A stretch of DNA of 64,000 nt, from the NCBI GenBank assembly GCA_013373205.1, contig JABXIG010000007.1, forward strand, positions 62,001 through 126,000, given 5' to 3'. This DNA is from Methylocystaceae bacterium (lineage in GTDB: Bacteria > Pseudomonadota > Alphaproteobacteria > Rhodospirillales > Terasakiellaceae). Every line of letters starts with the position of its first letter. The stretch's first letter is position 1. A program made the translations under genes and the position numbers. Of this stretch, positions 45,935-56,573 are shown piece after piece. The notes beneath the pieces were generated by a model. The model saw only the letters and a list, made by a program, of their open reading frames with translations, searched no databases and was not told the DNA's origin.

Positions 45935-47781
45935 TAAGCTAGTCCAAGACGCTCCAGCGTTTCGGATGTCGGAACACCGTTCGCATCCCAACCACGGATT
46001 TGGTAATATTCCGGCAGCATCTTATCCAGACCACTGACCTTGCCCTTGGCAGGGCCTGTTTTCGCAGCATCTTTCATCAAGCGTTTAGGCAGATTGTCAT
46101 CCTTGCCCGTAAAGCCTGCCGCCAGATTATACTGGCGTTCCATGTTCCAGATGCGCTCGCCTGCTTCGAGCATGGTTTCAACCGTCCACTCACCTTCACA
46201 AGCCGCACTGACTTGCGGGGCGATGTCTTCTAGGGACCAGGCAAATGTGGTGAAGATACAAAGACCGGAGCTATCCACAGCTGCTGTTGCATCCTGAAAC
46301 GCCATCACAAGTCCAGCCTTTCCATCTGTTTCCAGCGGATCGGTTTTTTCGGGAATACCCAAAACTTCAGATGCCACAGTGTAGGAACGCAAATGACACG
46401 CGCCGCGGTTGGAGGTCGCGTAAGTTAAGCCCATACCCTGAATGCCACGGGCATCATAGGCCGGGAATTCCTGCTTTTTAACCGACATGGACAGTTCCGG
46501 ATGTCCGTATTTTTCACACAACCGTGCGGATCCCAAACCCAGTTCCGCACCGAAACCTTCACCTGTTGCCACGAGCTCGGCACAGTCGGTCAAAGCTTTG
46601 GCATTGCCGAATTTAAGCTCGATCCCACCTGTATGCTCGGTTGTCAGAACACCCATTTCAAACAGTTCCATTGCCGCCCCAACCGTTGCGCCAAAGGAAA
46701 TGGGATCATAGCCCTGTTCATTACAGATAAACTGCGCAAAAGTGAGTGCTTCAATATCGTCCACCCCACATTCAGACCCCAATGACCAGGCCGCTTCATA
46801 TTCCAAACCGCCAGAGGCTTTTTGATATTGCGGGCGATCTTTGACGGTATAGTGTGTGCGTTCAATCGTTGAAACGCGCTGACAGGCAATGGTGCAGCCA
46901 TAACAGGCCGCATTTGTCACCAGGTTTTTAGTGCCATCTGCACGCACTTCATGCATTTTTTCACCAGAAATATTGGCCGCACCTTCGAACTGAACATCCT
47001 TGAAGTTACGTGTCGGCATGGCACCCATTTCGTTGATGACATTCATCAACACTTGCGTGCCATAAGTCGGTAGCCCCTGACCAGTCACCGGATTTTCTGC
47101 CAGCACGACCTTGCCTGCATTAGTCGCTTCCATAAAGGCTGCGGGGTCATCCACGCTCACACCGCGTGTCCCACGGATCGCAACCGCTTTCAGATTTTTT
47201 GACCCCATCACGGTGCCCACACCTGATCGACCTGCTGCGCGGTCCATATCATTGACTACACAAGCGTACATGACGCCTTTTTCACCAGATACACCAATAG
47301 AAGCCACGCGTGTTTGCGGGTCTTGCAAATCGGCCTTGATGCCTTCTTCTGTATCCCAACAGGATTTGCCCCAATATTTGGATGCATCCACAAGCTCGGC
47401 TTTCTCATCAATCAATTTCAGATAAACCGGTTTTTCAGATTTACCTTCAAAGATAATCATATCCCATCCGGCATTCTTCATTTCATTACCAAAAAATCCA
47501 CCAGAGTTTGAACAAGCAATCGCGCCCGTCAAAGCCCCCTTGGTCACCACGGTATAACGACCCGCTGTTGACGCGCATGTGCCTGTCAAAGGTCCGGTTG
47601 CCATGATCATTTTATTGTCAGGCGAAAGCGGATCCACTTTAGGGTCGGTTTCTTCAATGAAGTATTTCGTCGCCAGACCGCGCGAGCCGAGATATTTCTG
47701 CGCCCAGTCCATATTTAAATCTTCTGACATGCAGGTGCCTTTAGAAAGGTTCACCCGCAAAATTTTACGTGCCCAAGACAT
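45934..47781 (-). CDS. aor: Tungsten-type aldehyde:ferredoxin oxidoreductase
   Basis: A 615-residue enzyme of the AOR family, oxidising aldehydes to carboxylic acids with a tungsto- or molybdo-bispterin cofactor and one [4Fe-4S] cluster. The cluster ligands appear as C293-X2-C296-X3-C300 plus a distal Cys in SSGLCIF. Pterin-contact segments include TAGRYTVVTKG near residue 75 and AAGRSGVGTVMGSKNLKAVA near residue 190. It follows a 16-Cys polyferredoxin gene by 21 bp, an arrangement like aorA-aorB of Aromatoleum AOR. No aorC-type FAD subunit is adjacent. The substrate is unknown. Confidence 0.92.
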   Translation of the reverse strand: MSWARKILRVNLSKGTCMSEDLNMDWAQKYLGSRGLATKYFIEETDPKVDPLSPDNKMIMATGPLTGTCASTAGRYTVVTKGALTGAIACSNSGGFFGNEMKNAGWDMIIFEGKSEKPVYLKLIDEKAELVDASKYWGKSCWDTEEGIKADLQDPQTRVASIGVSGEKGVMYACVVNDMDRAAGRSGVGTVMGSKNLKAVAIRGTRGVSVDDPAAFMEATNAGKVVLAENPVTGQGLPTYGTQVLMNVINEMGAMPTRNFKDVQFEGAANISGEKMHEVRADGTKNLVTNAACYGCTIACQRVSTIERTHYTVKDRPQYQKASGGLEYEAAWSLGSECGVDDIEALTFAQFICNEQGYDPISFGATVGAAMELFEMGVLTTEHTGGIELKFGNAKALTDCAELVATGEGFGAELGLGSARLCEKYGHPELSMSVKKQEFPAYDARGIQGMGLTYATSNRGACHLRSYTVASEVLGIPEKTDPLETDGKAGLVMAFQDATAAVDSSGLCIFTTFAWSLEDIAPQVSAACEGEWTVETMLEAGERIWNMERQYNLAAGFTGKDDNLPKRLMKDAAKTGPAKGKVSGLDKMLPEYYQIRGWDANGVPTSETLERLGLA

Positions 47782-47802
47782 AATTAAACGCCCTCCCTTT
47801 CT

Positions 47803-48282
47803 TTAAGCTTCTGCTGCTGCGCCACTGTCGGTTTTCGCCGCCCAGTTACGCATTTTTTCTAATCCGGTCATGGATGCATCCACAAAGGTGATGGCATCTG
47901 TCGGACAGGCTGTTGCACATTTAGGATCACCGCCGCACAAGTCACATTTGGCGACTTTTCCGGTATCTGGCACATAGTTCACCGTGCCGAACGGACAGGC
48001 AATGGTACAGACCTTACAGCCCACACACGCACTGTCTGCCACAACTTTGGCCCCCGTGGCCGCATCATAAGAGATGGCCTCCACCGGACAGGCCTGCATA
48101 CACCAGGCTTCTGAACATTGCGTACAGGTATAAGGCACAAAACGGCCTTCGTCGTGAAATTTAAAAACTTTTATCCGTGATTTGGATGGGTTAAATGTGC
48201 CTGTATGTTCAAACGAGCAGGCAACCTCGCATTGCAGACAGCCCGTACACTTATCTGCATTGATATTTAGCGCTTTTTGCAT
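47803..48282 (-). CDS. Polyferredoxin with four [4Fe-4S] clusters (AorA-like electron-transfer subunit)
   Basis: A 159-residue protein with sixteen cysteines in four groups: CTGCLQCEVAC near residue 12, CTQCSEAWCMQACP near 53, CVGCKVCTIACP near 87 and CDLCGGDPKCATACP near 110. The pattern matches the HycB/NrfC/AorA type of four-cluster subunits. It should carry electrons between the AOR catalytic subunit and another acceptor. There is no signal peptide, so it is cytoplasmic like its partner. The ATG follows AGGGA. Confidence 0.92.
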   Translation of the reverse strand: MQKALNINADKCTGCLQCEVACSFEHTGTFNPSKSRIKVFKFHDEGRFVPYTCTQCSEAWCMQACPVEAISYDAATGAKVVADSACVGCKVCTIACPFGTVNYVPDTGKVAKCDLCGGDPKCATACPTDAITFVDASMTGLEKMRNWAAKTDSGAAAEA

Positions 48283-48423
48283 ATTTGTCGTCCCTTTGGT
48301 TTTAAGACTCCCTAACCTGCCCGAACCTTTGTTTTTTTTTAGGCTTTAAAGCGGGTCAGCTGACAAATCTTATCATACAAAAAGCAGCAACCAAAATGAA
48401 ACCTTTTGGTTTATATAGAAACT

Positions 48424-51225
48424 TTAATTTATACAGTCTTCTAGAAGGTATACTACAGAGCGATATGGAAACCCTGCTTTATCGGATAGACCAATCTCGC
48501 AGGTTCGTGACGTAGAATAACCTTCTTTGACACCCACAAGATCATCACATAAATGACGCAAGGCATACGCGTTCAATTGCGGTTGAGTAAAGCCTTTATC
48601 CCCTGCAAAACCGCAACAGCCCACGCGCTCTGGCACAACCACTTCAGTGACGCAATGCTCCACAATGGTTCTGAGTTTAGCTTGCAAATCCATTTTCTGG
48701 GTGGAACAGGTCGCATGGACCGCGACTTTTCGATTTAGCTTCTTGATTGGTAGCTTATGAATAACATGATCATGCAAAAATTCTGTGATGTCATAAAGCG
48801 ATAGGCCCTCTTTCTGCATCGTCTTCATGCGAAATGTGCAAGGTGATGTATCAAAAACGATGGGATATTTGCCATTTTCAGATGCTGTTAACAAGCTGAC
48901 GGCCAGTTCCTGTGCCTTATGGTCTGCAACGTTTTGCAACCCTTTACTATCAAAAGGTTGCCCACAACAAAGGTCTTTGACGTCCTCAGGATAGCGAACC
49001 GCAAAGCCCGCCTTTTCCAATACCTTATGGGTCACTTCGGGCAATGGTGTTTTCTTGTCATCCAGCCGGCTTGGTCCCATGGTGCGGCTGGCACAGCTTG
49101 GCAGATAAACCACCACATTGTCATCATCTGTCGAATTTTGACCTTTAAACGACGCTCCTGTCGGCATCGCTGGGGTCCATTTCGGAAGTCGATTGCCGGA
49201 TATTTTGCGAGCCGTTCCGCACATGTTGTCCATCAGTTTTGATCCCAAAAGCCCATGAGCGAAGTCTGCGGCTTTCAACCCGAAAGACGTCACATTCATC
49301 GCCGTGCCATAATGACCCGCAAACCATTGTCCAATTTTGCCGGCCCCATCACTGAGTTGACGTCCACGCAGCATCTTGATCAAAGCACCTGTTTCAATCC
49401 CCACCGGACATGCGGTGGCACAAAGCCCACAAGCCGCACAGGTATCCATCCCCTGATAATCATAAAGGGTGCGAAGTTCTTTTGTTGTTTGCCCCAAGGC
49501 TTCACGCCGTGAAATCTCGCGCCAGCCGACAATACGTTGACGCGGTGACAGCGTGAGCCCCTTAGACGGGCATTTGGGTTCGCAAAAACCGCATTCGATA
49601 CATTTATCAACCATTTCTTCCGATGGCGGCAGCGGTTTCAAGTTTTTTAAATGGATATCTTTGTCGTCATTGATAATGACGCCGGGGTTTAATAGACCAT
49701 TAGGATCAAACAAATTTTTGATCTGACGCATGAGTGTAAAAGCATCCACGCCCCATTCCATTTCCACAAACGGGGCCATATTGCGCCCCGTTCCATGCTC
49801 CGCCTTGAGCGATCCATCGTATTTTTTGACCACCATCTCGCAGACCGCATCCATAAAGCGCGCATAGCGGTCCACTTCTTCCTGTGTATTGAAATCTTGC
49901 GTGAAGACAAAATGCAGATTGCCTTCCAACGCATGACCAAAAATGATCGCTTCATCATAGTGAAACTCTTTAAATAGCTTGTGTAGATCAACCACACCAG
50001 CCGCCAGATGTTCAATTGGGAAAGCGACATCTTCGATAATAACTGTCGTCCCTGTTTCGCGCATCGCCCCAACCAGCGGGAACAAACCCTTACGGATGGC
50101 CCAGTAGCGTGCGCAAACCTCTGCATCTTTTGAAAATTCAACAGGTTGGACTGTGTTGATATGTTGAATGGACGCCGTCACCTCAGCAATCAAATAATCC
50201 AGTTCACCCCTGGTTTCTGCGCGCACTTCCACTAAAAGCGCAGTTGCATCCTCACCTAATTTTTTCAGAAAAGGAGGCATGCCAGCTTGGCCCTGAACAG
50301 ATTTCAAGCCCGGACGATCCACCAGTTCAACGGCTGCCACCGGGGCCTTTTTCAAACATTGAACCGCTTTTGCTGCAATCTCGCAGCTGTCGAAATACAC
50401 CATAGCCGATGCCTTATGAGCATGTTCGATGCAGGTGTCATAGGTGACTTCGGCAATAAAACCCAGCGTACCTTCCGAGCCGATCATCAGATGCTGTAAA
50501 ATATCAATGGGATCAGTATAATCCACCAGCGCATTTAAACTGTAGCCGGTTGTGTTTTTGATCTTAAACTTCTGTTTAATCCGACGACGCAGAACCTCGT
50601 TTTTTTTTGTCGCTTTCCCCAGATCAGACAAGGCAGACAACAAGTGAGAATGGGTTTGTTTAAAACTCTGAACAGACTGTTCATCGCCTGTATCCAACAA
50701 TGTGCCATCCTGCAAAATTAGACGCATGCTCGACAAGGTGCGATAACTGTTCTGTGCCGTCCCGCAACACATGCCGGAGGCGTTATTCGCCGCAATCCCA
50801 CCAATTTTTGCCGCATTAATCGAGGCGGGATCGGGGCCGATCTTTTTACCGAAAGGGGCCAGCTTGGCATTGGCCTGCCCACCGACCACGCCCGGTTGCA
50901 GGCTGACTTTTAAATGATCGTCAGATAAAGAAAACCCGTTCCAATTATCCCCAAGCAAGCCCAACACACTATCGCTGACCGCTTGCCCTGACAGGCTGGT
51001 ACCAGCCGCACGAAATGTGACGGGCGTATTTAATCTTTGACAGTGTGAAAGCAAAGTCTGAACGTCGGCTTCGCTTTCCACAATTACGACGATTTTTGGG
51101 ATCAGCCGATAAAAGCTGCCGTCCGTTCCATAAGCCAAAGTTCGCAAAGGGTCCGTCACCACCCGTTCTTTGGGGAAGGTGCCTAAAAGACTGTCAAACA
51201 GCTCATTATAGGGCGGTGGCAGCAT
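48424..51225 (-). CDS. FAD-linked oxidase with Fe-S and CCG domains, D-lactate dehydrogenase-like
   Basis: A 933-residue flavoprotein. In order: FAD_binding_4 domain (about 40-240; TFRAAGTSLSGQAVSD), FAD-linked oxidase C-terminal domain (about 250-510; KYDGSLKAEHGTGRN), two ferredoxin-type clusters (CIECGFCEPKCP from residue 542 and CAACGLCATACP about 50 later), and CCG cysteine-rich domains (VYLPSCASR, DLCCGQPFDSKG, HATCSTQKM, VGCCGFAGDKG). This layout is that of quinone-linked D-lactate dehydrogenases of about 940 residues and of YdiJ (D-2-hydroxyglutarate). ATG 51225 has GAGGA upstream. It lies 141 bp before the polyferredoxin gene, so electron sharing is possible but unproved. Confidence 0.88.
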   Translation of the reverse strand: MLPPPYNELFDSLLGTFPKERVVTDPLRTLAYGTDGSFYRLIPKIVVIVESEADVQTLLSHCQRLNTPVTFRAAGTSLSGQAVSDSVLGLLGDNWNGFSLSDDHLKVSLQPGVVGGQANAKLAPFGKKIGPDPASINAAKIGGIAANNASGMCCGTAQNSYRTLSSMRLILQDGTLLDTGDEQSVQSFKQTHSHLLSALSDLGKATKKNEVLRRRIKQKFKIKNTTGYSLNALVDYTDPIDILQHLMIGSEGTLGFIAEVTYDTCIEHAHKASAMVYFDSCEIAAKAVQCLKKAPVAAVELVDRPGLKSVQGQAGMPPFLKKLGEDATALLVEVRAETRGELDYLIAEVTASIQHINTVQPVEFSKDAEVCARYWAIRKGLFPLVGAMRETGTTVIIEDVAFPIEHLAAGVVDLHKLFKEFHYDEAIIFGHALEGNLHFVFTQDFNTQEEVDRYARFMDAVCEMVVKKYDGSLKAEHGTGRNMAPFVEMEWGVDAFTLMRQIKNLFDPNGLLNPGVIINDDKDIHLKNLKPLPPSEEMVDKCIECGFCEPKCPSKGLTLSPRQRIVGWREISRREALGQTTKELRTLYDYQGMDTCAACGLCATACPVGIETGALIKMLRGRQLSDGAGKIGQWFAGHYGTAMNVTSFGLKAADFAHGLLGSKLMDNMCGTARKISGNRLPKWTPAMPTGASFKGQNSTDDDNVVVYLPSCASRTMGPSRLDDKKTPLPEVTHKVLEKAGFAVRYPEDVKDLCCGQPFDSKGLQNVADHKAQELAVSLLTASENGKYPIVFDTSPCTFRMKTMQKEGLSLYDITEFLHDHVIHKLPIKKLNRKVAVHATCSTQKMDLQAKLRTIVEHCVTEVVVPERVGCCGFAGDKGFTQPQLNAYALRHLCDDLVGVKEGYSTSRTCEIGLSDKAGFPYRSVVYLLEDCIN

Positions 51226-51273
51226 AACTTTTTCCTCATAAACAAACCGTAGCAACGCGACCTTGGCTTTCAA

Positions 51274-51955
51274 CCTATGTTCCAGTGAACAAGACGATTA
51301 TTCAATCTACCTGATTTTTGCATCAAAACGGAAGTCCCCAATTTCAAGATCCCCGATAGATGACAAGCATCACCTTTTTTTGATCTTGCAGAGTATCTAA
51401 TCGGCAAGACCGAATACCTGACAAAAAAGTGCAAATAATATTGTATTCAATCTAAGTTTTACCCCTTTTACTAGGCGAGGTTTCAACCAGTAGAGACTCA
51501 CCAAAAAATGTTCTCTAAAAAGTAAAAAAATAGAATGCAAACAAATGCCTATAAAATTTACATAAAATGCAATCTTTTCGATTCGCGCGCAAGCATTAGA
51601 AATACCTAAAGAAACAAAATAACTTTGCTCTCCCCCTCAGTTTTTGTCTTTTCGGCCAAAAATGGTGAATAATAAATTGATAAATAATCAGTTTTTAGAA
51701 TTCTTAAAAACCTAAAGCCGAAAACTAAATACCTGACTAAAACACTAATTTAATTAATTAGCCTAAAAATTGAAAAACCATTATACTTATGTATAGCTCT
51801 ATAAGGGGTTTTACCTATGTCGAATCTGAACTGATGAAGGTCAATATTTTAAGAAGCACTACGCCAGTTAATAGGCACATACTTGAGGGAAAATAAACCA
51901 AAGCTTCATAACTTTCAGAAAGAGGGATGAGACATAGACAATGTGAGGGTTGTCT
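51274..51955. other. AT-rich intergenic region before the giant surface-protein gene
   Basis: About 680 bp of strongly AT-rich DNA with no convincing gene on either strand. The decamer AATACCTGAC occurs twice (51413-51422 and 51728-51737), both times followed by an A-rich stretch. It probably holds long-range control sites for the downstream gene. Confidence 0.55.
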
Positions 51956-54900
51956 ATGCTTGATAATATGAACGGATCTCAGGCGGGATCTGAAAACCAA
52001 ATCGCACTTCAAGAAAGTGCGGGTCAAATTCAAATACCGAATGGGGTTGATCTCCACTCGGCTGTTTTTTTGCGTGATGGTTCAGACCTGCTGATCCAGA
52101 CCAATGCGGGCGATCATTATGTCGCGCCCGGTTACTTTAATCACGATACATTGGCAGACCTAAACCTGCCGAATGGCCATACCCTCAGCGGCAGTACATT
52201 TGACGGCACTAGCGACATTAATGCCCAACATCAATTTGCACAGGTCGATATCCCCGGCCTTGAAGTTGCCCAAGCACAAATCAACACACAAGAAGTCGGC
52301 GCCCCCATCGGGACAGTCGATAATGTGGAAGGTGCGGTGTCCGTCACCCATGTGGATGGCACAACAGAATTCTTAAATGTCGGTGATAAAGTCTACCAAG
52401 GCGACGTTCTGGAAACAGAAACTGGCGCCGGTGTCGGGATCACACTGGCGGATACTTCCGTCTTTTCTTTAGGTGAAGAAGGCCAACTTGTACTGGATGA
52501 ACTGGTTTACGATCCGGGCACACAAGATGGGTCTACCGTTATTTCCTTAGTGGAAGGGACCGCAAGTTTTGTCAGCGGTCAGATCGCCAAGATCAACCCG
52601 GATGCGGTCAGCATCACCACCCCGGTTGCGACCATCGGCATCCGCGGGACTAAAGTTTTTGTTGAATACAAAGAAGGTGAATTCAAAGCTGTCAACATGA
52701 TCGAAACCACACTGGATGGGGAACAACCCGGCGAGATCGTGGTTTATGATATGAATGGTACGCCGATTGGCTCCACCAACCAAGCCAATATCGGTTGGAG
52801 CTGGAACCCCACCTCCGGCGGCACCCCCACCCAACAGCAATTCACCAATGCGCAGCTTGAAAATCTATCACGCGATGCGGTGCGAAACCTGCCTCAAAAC
52901 CTTGTGGAAAAAGCAGTTGAGGCCCGCGAGATGGAGCAAATGCTGAAAGAAACAGCAGACATCGCACGCGAAGAAGCCGTAAGCGCCAAAGAAGAAGCCC
53001 AACGTGCCGAAGAAGAAGCCGCCCTTGCTAAAGAACAGGCCTTACTTGCACAGGAAGAAGCCGAAAAGCTGCTGGCTATGGCTGCCAAGCAAGAAGCCCT
53101 GATGCAAGATGCACTGGAAGCCAAAGAGCAGGCCGAACTTGAAATGAAACTGGCTTTAGAAGCCGAACAACGCGCTCTAGAAGCCTTGGCCGAAGCAGAA
53201 CGTGCCCTTGAGGCCGAACGACTGGCCCGTGAAGCTGCCCGCGATGCCCATCAATTCAGCGTTGCTGCCATACAGGCAGCCGTTGAATATACAGGCTATG
53301 GTGTGAATGGCGGGACAGGACAGCAAGGTAATAAAGACACCAACGGCTATAAAAACATTGAAGTTGAAGTTAACAGTGCCTACGACACGGAAGAAACTGA
53401 AGTAAATAATACATTTACGCAAGAAACAGGTCTGGGCAATGACCAAATTATAAACGGGCAAACAGATCAAACTGGCTCGGATCAAGAGACGGAATCAACA
53501 ACAGATACCAGTTCGGATTCAGACACGGCCACAATAACGACAAGCCTCAATATATCGGGTACTGCCGTTGACGGGTATTTGTCTGGCTCAAAGGTCTTTT
53601 TGGACTTTAACAAAAACGGCATTATTGATGGCGACGAAAGCAACTATGTCGTTATTACTGATGAAAACGGTAACTTCACCCTGAATTTTAATCTGTCCGC
53701 AAATCAGCAGGATTATGTTATTTCTGTGATCGAAGGAACAGATACCTCAACTAATGCAACTTTCTATGGCTCGCTGCAGGCACCTAATGTCGAAGGCGTT
53801 TCGATCATCTCTCCGTTGACAACTTTGATGGCGAATGGGGTCAGTCAGTCTGACCTGCTGACCATGTTTGGCTTGGATGCAAATATCGATTTACTTAAGG
53901 ATGATCCTGTTGAATTAGCCAAATCTGCTGACGGCACAACTGCCACAGCCTATTCAAAACTGGCTGCGGTTGGGGTTCAGCTCCAGAACATCATCATTCA
54001 GGCAGGGAATATCCTAGAAGGGGCGACTACGGGGACCTTAGAAAATTCTGTTGCCTCGCAAGTCTTTAAGACCATTGCGACACAAATTACAAACTCCGGT
54101 GGAACGTTGGATCTTAAAGATGCAACGCAATTGGGGAATGTCATCACACAAGCCGCACAGGACCTGCAAGATTCAGATCCCAACCTGACTGTGAACATCA
54201 CCAATGTCAGTAATAATGCGACCGCAACAGCTAATCAGATCGTACAAACCAACAATAAAATTGATACGGCCATTACAGAAGGTAAAACGGGTGACGCCCT
54301 TTTTACCGAGACGGCCAGTGCACAAAACGAAGCGTCCAACTTTGCTGAAACTGCAAAAACCGCTGTCAAAGACGGTGGCAATGTAAATGTTAATCCTGTT
54401 GCAGATGACAGCGTCACATTCACAACCAATGAAGATCAAAACATTGTCATTACAGCCTCGCAATTACTTGGGGACTCGAGTGATTATAATGAAGATGTAC
54501 TCTCCATCACGAACCTGAGCGTTCAAGGCAACAATGGGACGCTAACCCCAGTTCCCAGTGAAGGCTCCACAACAAGCTGGACATTCAGCCCTGCCGATAA
54601 CTTCAATGGTGAGATTACTCTCTCCTATGATGTAAGCGATGGCACTGCAACTGACAGCACAACGGCTAAAATCACCGTCAATAGCGTAAACGATGCCCCT
54701 ATCATTGGCAGATTTTCACTGGATGCGGGGACGGAGTATGAGAACTATACCCTGTCAGCGTCTGATATTTTAGATAATGTAAGCGATATGGATGGGGACC
54801 CGCTCAGTTTGAACAGTGTGTCGAGCAATGATGAAACTGTGAATGTTGAAAATAACAATGATGGCACATGGACAATTACCTCGTCTGAAGAAGGGTTGAA

Positions 54901-56476
54901 AAACATCAACTTTGTCGTCAGCGATGGCACCACAACCACATCAGGCAGTACAGCAATCGACTTTGCCGATGTGAATAACACCCTGAGCAACGACAGCGCC
55001 GAAGTGACGGAAGATCGCAGTGTGACGATATCTGTTCTGGATAATGATACCATCCGCGACGGTGCAACCATTACAGCCGTTGCAGGTTCTGAACATGGCA
55101 GTGTCACGATTGATGGGACGAACGTGGTTTATACCGCGACAAGCGATTATAGTGGTGGCGATACATTTTCTTACACCGTCACCGATGAAGATGGTGAAAC
55201 ACAGACCGCAACGGTGGATATCACTGTTTTAGCAGATGCAGATTCTGCAAACCTAAGCTTAAATATCGGCGCAGGTACAAAAGTATCCGTCGGCGGCCAA
55301 ACAGAAACCGTGACAATCACACGTCTGAATTATAGCGACACCGACAACGGCTACACAATGACAGGACAGGTCCGCTCAGGTCATACGCCGAGTGTTGATG
55401 CACTGACCAGTTTTAGTGATCCAGAATATGAGGCTAGCGGTATCGGTGTCACAGGCGACGAGTCAGGTCAACGCGAAGAAATTGGGTATTCAAATTATGC
55501 TGAAAGCGTGTTTGTCGATTTTGATACAGCTATTTCTTCGGTTGACGTGGCCTTTTCCTGGCTTCATTCACGCGAAACAGCGGCTTATGAATTCTTCCTC
55601 AACGGTCAATCTGTTGGGACAGGAACTTACGCGGGGATCACCGACAAGGTGGATGACCCGATAACAATTTCACCGACAAATAACTCAAGCTTTGATCAAG
55701 TCGTTTTCAAACCACAAGGTGTTGATGATGACTTCCTGATCAATTCCATCAGCTTTGAAAAAACCACGAATTCAGAAACCTATGTGGACCTGCCGATTAG
55801 CCTTAATGCAACAGAAGGCGATAGTGACGGATCGGAAACACTTTCCAACGTTACCTTGTCCGGCATTCCTGACACAGCCGTTTTATATGTGGATGATGTC
55901 GCAGTCACCGTAACCAATGGCTCGGTTGAACTGTCCAATGATAATCTGGATAATATCAAAATCCGTGTCACCGATGATCAAGACAATTTTGATTTAACCG
56001 CCAAAATCACCTCAACAGATGGCAGTGACACCCAGATTACGACCACCAGCGTCAACGTGCCAGATTACACATTTGGGGCTGACGGGGCGGATATTATACA
56101 AATTCAGTCTGGCAACGTCACCGTCAGTGGCGGGTCTGGCAGTGATACTCTACAACTGGAAGCCGGTTTTGACCCTAACTTTGTCAGTGACCATATTTCG
56201 CTCAGTTCTGTTGAAAACATTGATATGCTGACGGATACGGCGGCCAACAGCCTGACCATCGGGGCGACCCAGCTCACAAGCGCTAATGATGATGGGAGCC
56301 TCGTGATTACCGGGGGCAGCAATGACATCCTGACCTTTGCTGAAGAAACGGGATGGGAAAAGGGGCAGGCCGTCTATAACGACTCACAAGAGGCCTATAC
56401 CGTCTTCAGTTATAATCAAAATGACACATCCGCACAGGTTCAGGTCAGCCAAAACGTAACGGTAACAGGGTTCTAA
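51956..56476 (+). CDS. Giant FecR- and cadherin-like domain surface protein (putative type I-secreted adhesin)
   Basis: A 1506-residue acidic protein without a Sec signal. Domains: FecR-like region (about 105-260; VATIGIRGTKVFVEY); an Ala/Glu coiled coil (about 315-435); a Ser/Thr-rich spacer; an EF-hand/dockerin-like calcium loop (DFNKNGIIDGDES near 550); then Ig/cadherin-like repeats from about 810 (NEDQNIVITASQLLGDSSDY; DRSVTISVLDNDTIRDG). Near the C-terminus an RTX-like glycine turn (VSGGSGSDTLQLE) and a hydrophobic end suggest type I secretion. ATG 51956 follows GAGG. No ABC exporter or outer-membrane partner is in the window. Cell-surface adhesion is inferred. Confidence 0.82.
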   Translation: MLDNMNGSQAGSENQIALQESAGQIQIPNGVDLHSAVFLRDGSDLLIQTNAGDHYVAPGYFNHDTLADLNLPNGHTLSGSTFDGTSDINAQHQFAQVDIPGLEVAQAQINTQEVGAPIGTVDNVEGAVSVTHVDGTTEFLNVGDKVYQGDVLETETGAGVGITLADTSVFSLGEEGQLVLDELVYDPGTQDGSTVISLVEGTASFVSGQIAKINPDAVSITTPVATIGIRGTKVFVEYKEGEFKAVNMIETTLDGEQPGEIVVYDMNGTPIGSTNQANIGWSWNPTSGGTPTQQQFTNAQLENLSRDAVRNLPQNLVEKAVEAREMEQMLKETADIAREEAVSAKEEAQRAEEEAALAKEQALLAQEEAEKLLAMAAKQEALMQDALEAKEQAELEMKLALEAEQRALEALAEAERALEAERLAREAARDAHQFSVAAIQAAVEYTGYGVNGGTGQQGNKDTNGYKNIEVEVNSAYDTEETEVNNTFTQETGLGNDQIINGQTDQTGSDQETESTTDTSSDSDTATITTSLNISGTAVDGYLSGSKVFLDFNKNGIIDGDESNYVVITDENGNFTLNFNLSANQQDYVISVIEGTDTSTNATFYGSLQAPNVEGVSIISPLTTLMANGVSQSDLLTMFGLDANIDLLKDDPVELAKSADGTTATAYSKLAAVGVQLQNIIIQAGNILEGATTGTLENSVASQVFKTIATQITNSGGTLDLKDATQLGNVITQAAQDLQDSDPNLTVNITNVSNNATATANQIVQTNNKIDTAITEGKTGDALFTETASAQNEASNFAETAKTAVKDGGNVNVNPVADDSVTFTTNEDQNIVITASQLLGDSSDYNEDVLSITNLSVQGNNGTLTPVPSEGSTTSWTFSPADNFNGEITLSYDVSDGTATDSTTAKITVNSVNDAPIIGRFSLDAGTEYENYTLSASDILDNVSDMDGDPLSLNSVSSNDETVNVENNNDGTWTITSSEEGLKNINFVVSDGTTTTSGSTAIDFADVNNTLSNDSAEVTEDRSVTISVLDNDTIRDGATITAVAGSEHGSVTIDGTNVVYTATSDYSGGDTFSYTVTDEDGETQTATVDITVLADADSANLSLNIGAGTKVSVGGQTETVTITRLNYSDTDNGYTMTGQVRSGHTPSVDALTSFSDPEYEASGIGVTGDESGQREEIGYSNYAESVFVDFDTAISSVDVAFSWLHSRETAAYEFFLNGQSVGTGTYAGITDKVDDPITISPTNNSSFDQVVFKPQGVDDDFLINSISFEKTTNSETYVDLPISLNATEGDSDGSETLSNVTLSGIPDTAVLYVDDVAVTVTNGSVELSNDNLDNIKIRVTDDQDNFDLTAKITSTDGSDTQITTTSVNVPDYTFGADGADIIQIQSGNVTVSGGSGSDTLQLEAGFDPNFVSDHISLSSVENIDMLTDTAANSLTIGATQLTSANDDGSLVITGGSNDILTFAEETGWEKGQAVYNDSQEAYTVFSYNQNDTSAQVQVSQNVTVTGF

Positions 56477-56573
56477 GCTTTAAATTGAAGTGATTTTTGG
56501 ATTACAGCTACTTGCTACTGTATGGAAAGATGATTAAGCTGTTTTTAAGATAATTTTGAAAACAGCAGGTCGC

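Noticed and set aside
52890..53260. Low-complexity Ala/Glu tract in the giant protein as a DNA repeat or assembly artefact
   Set aside because: The codons vary and the reading frame stays open, so it is a genuine coiled-coil coding segment.
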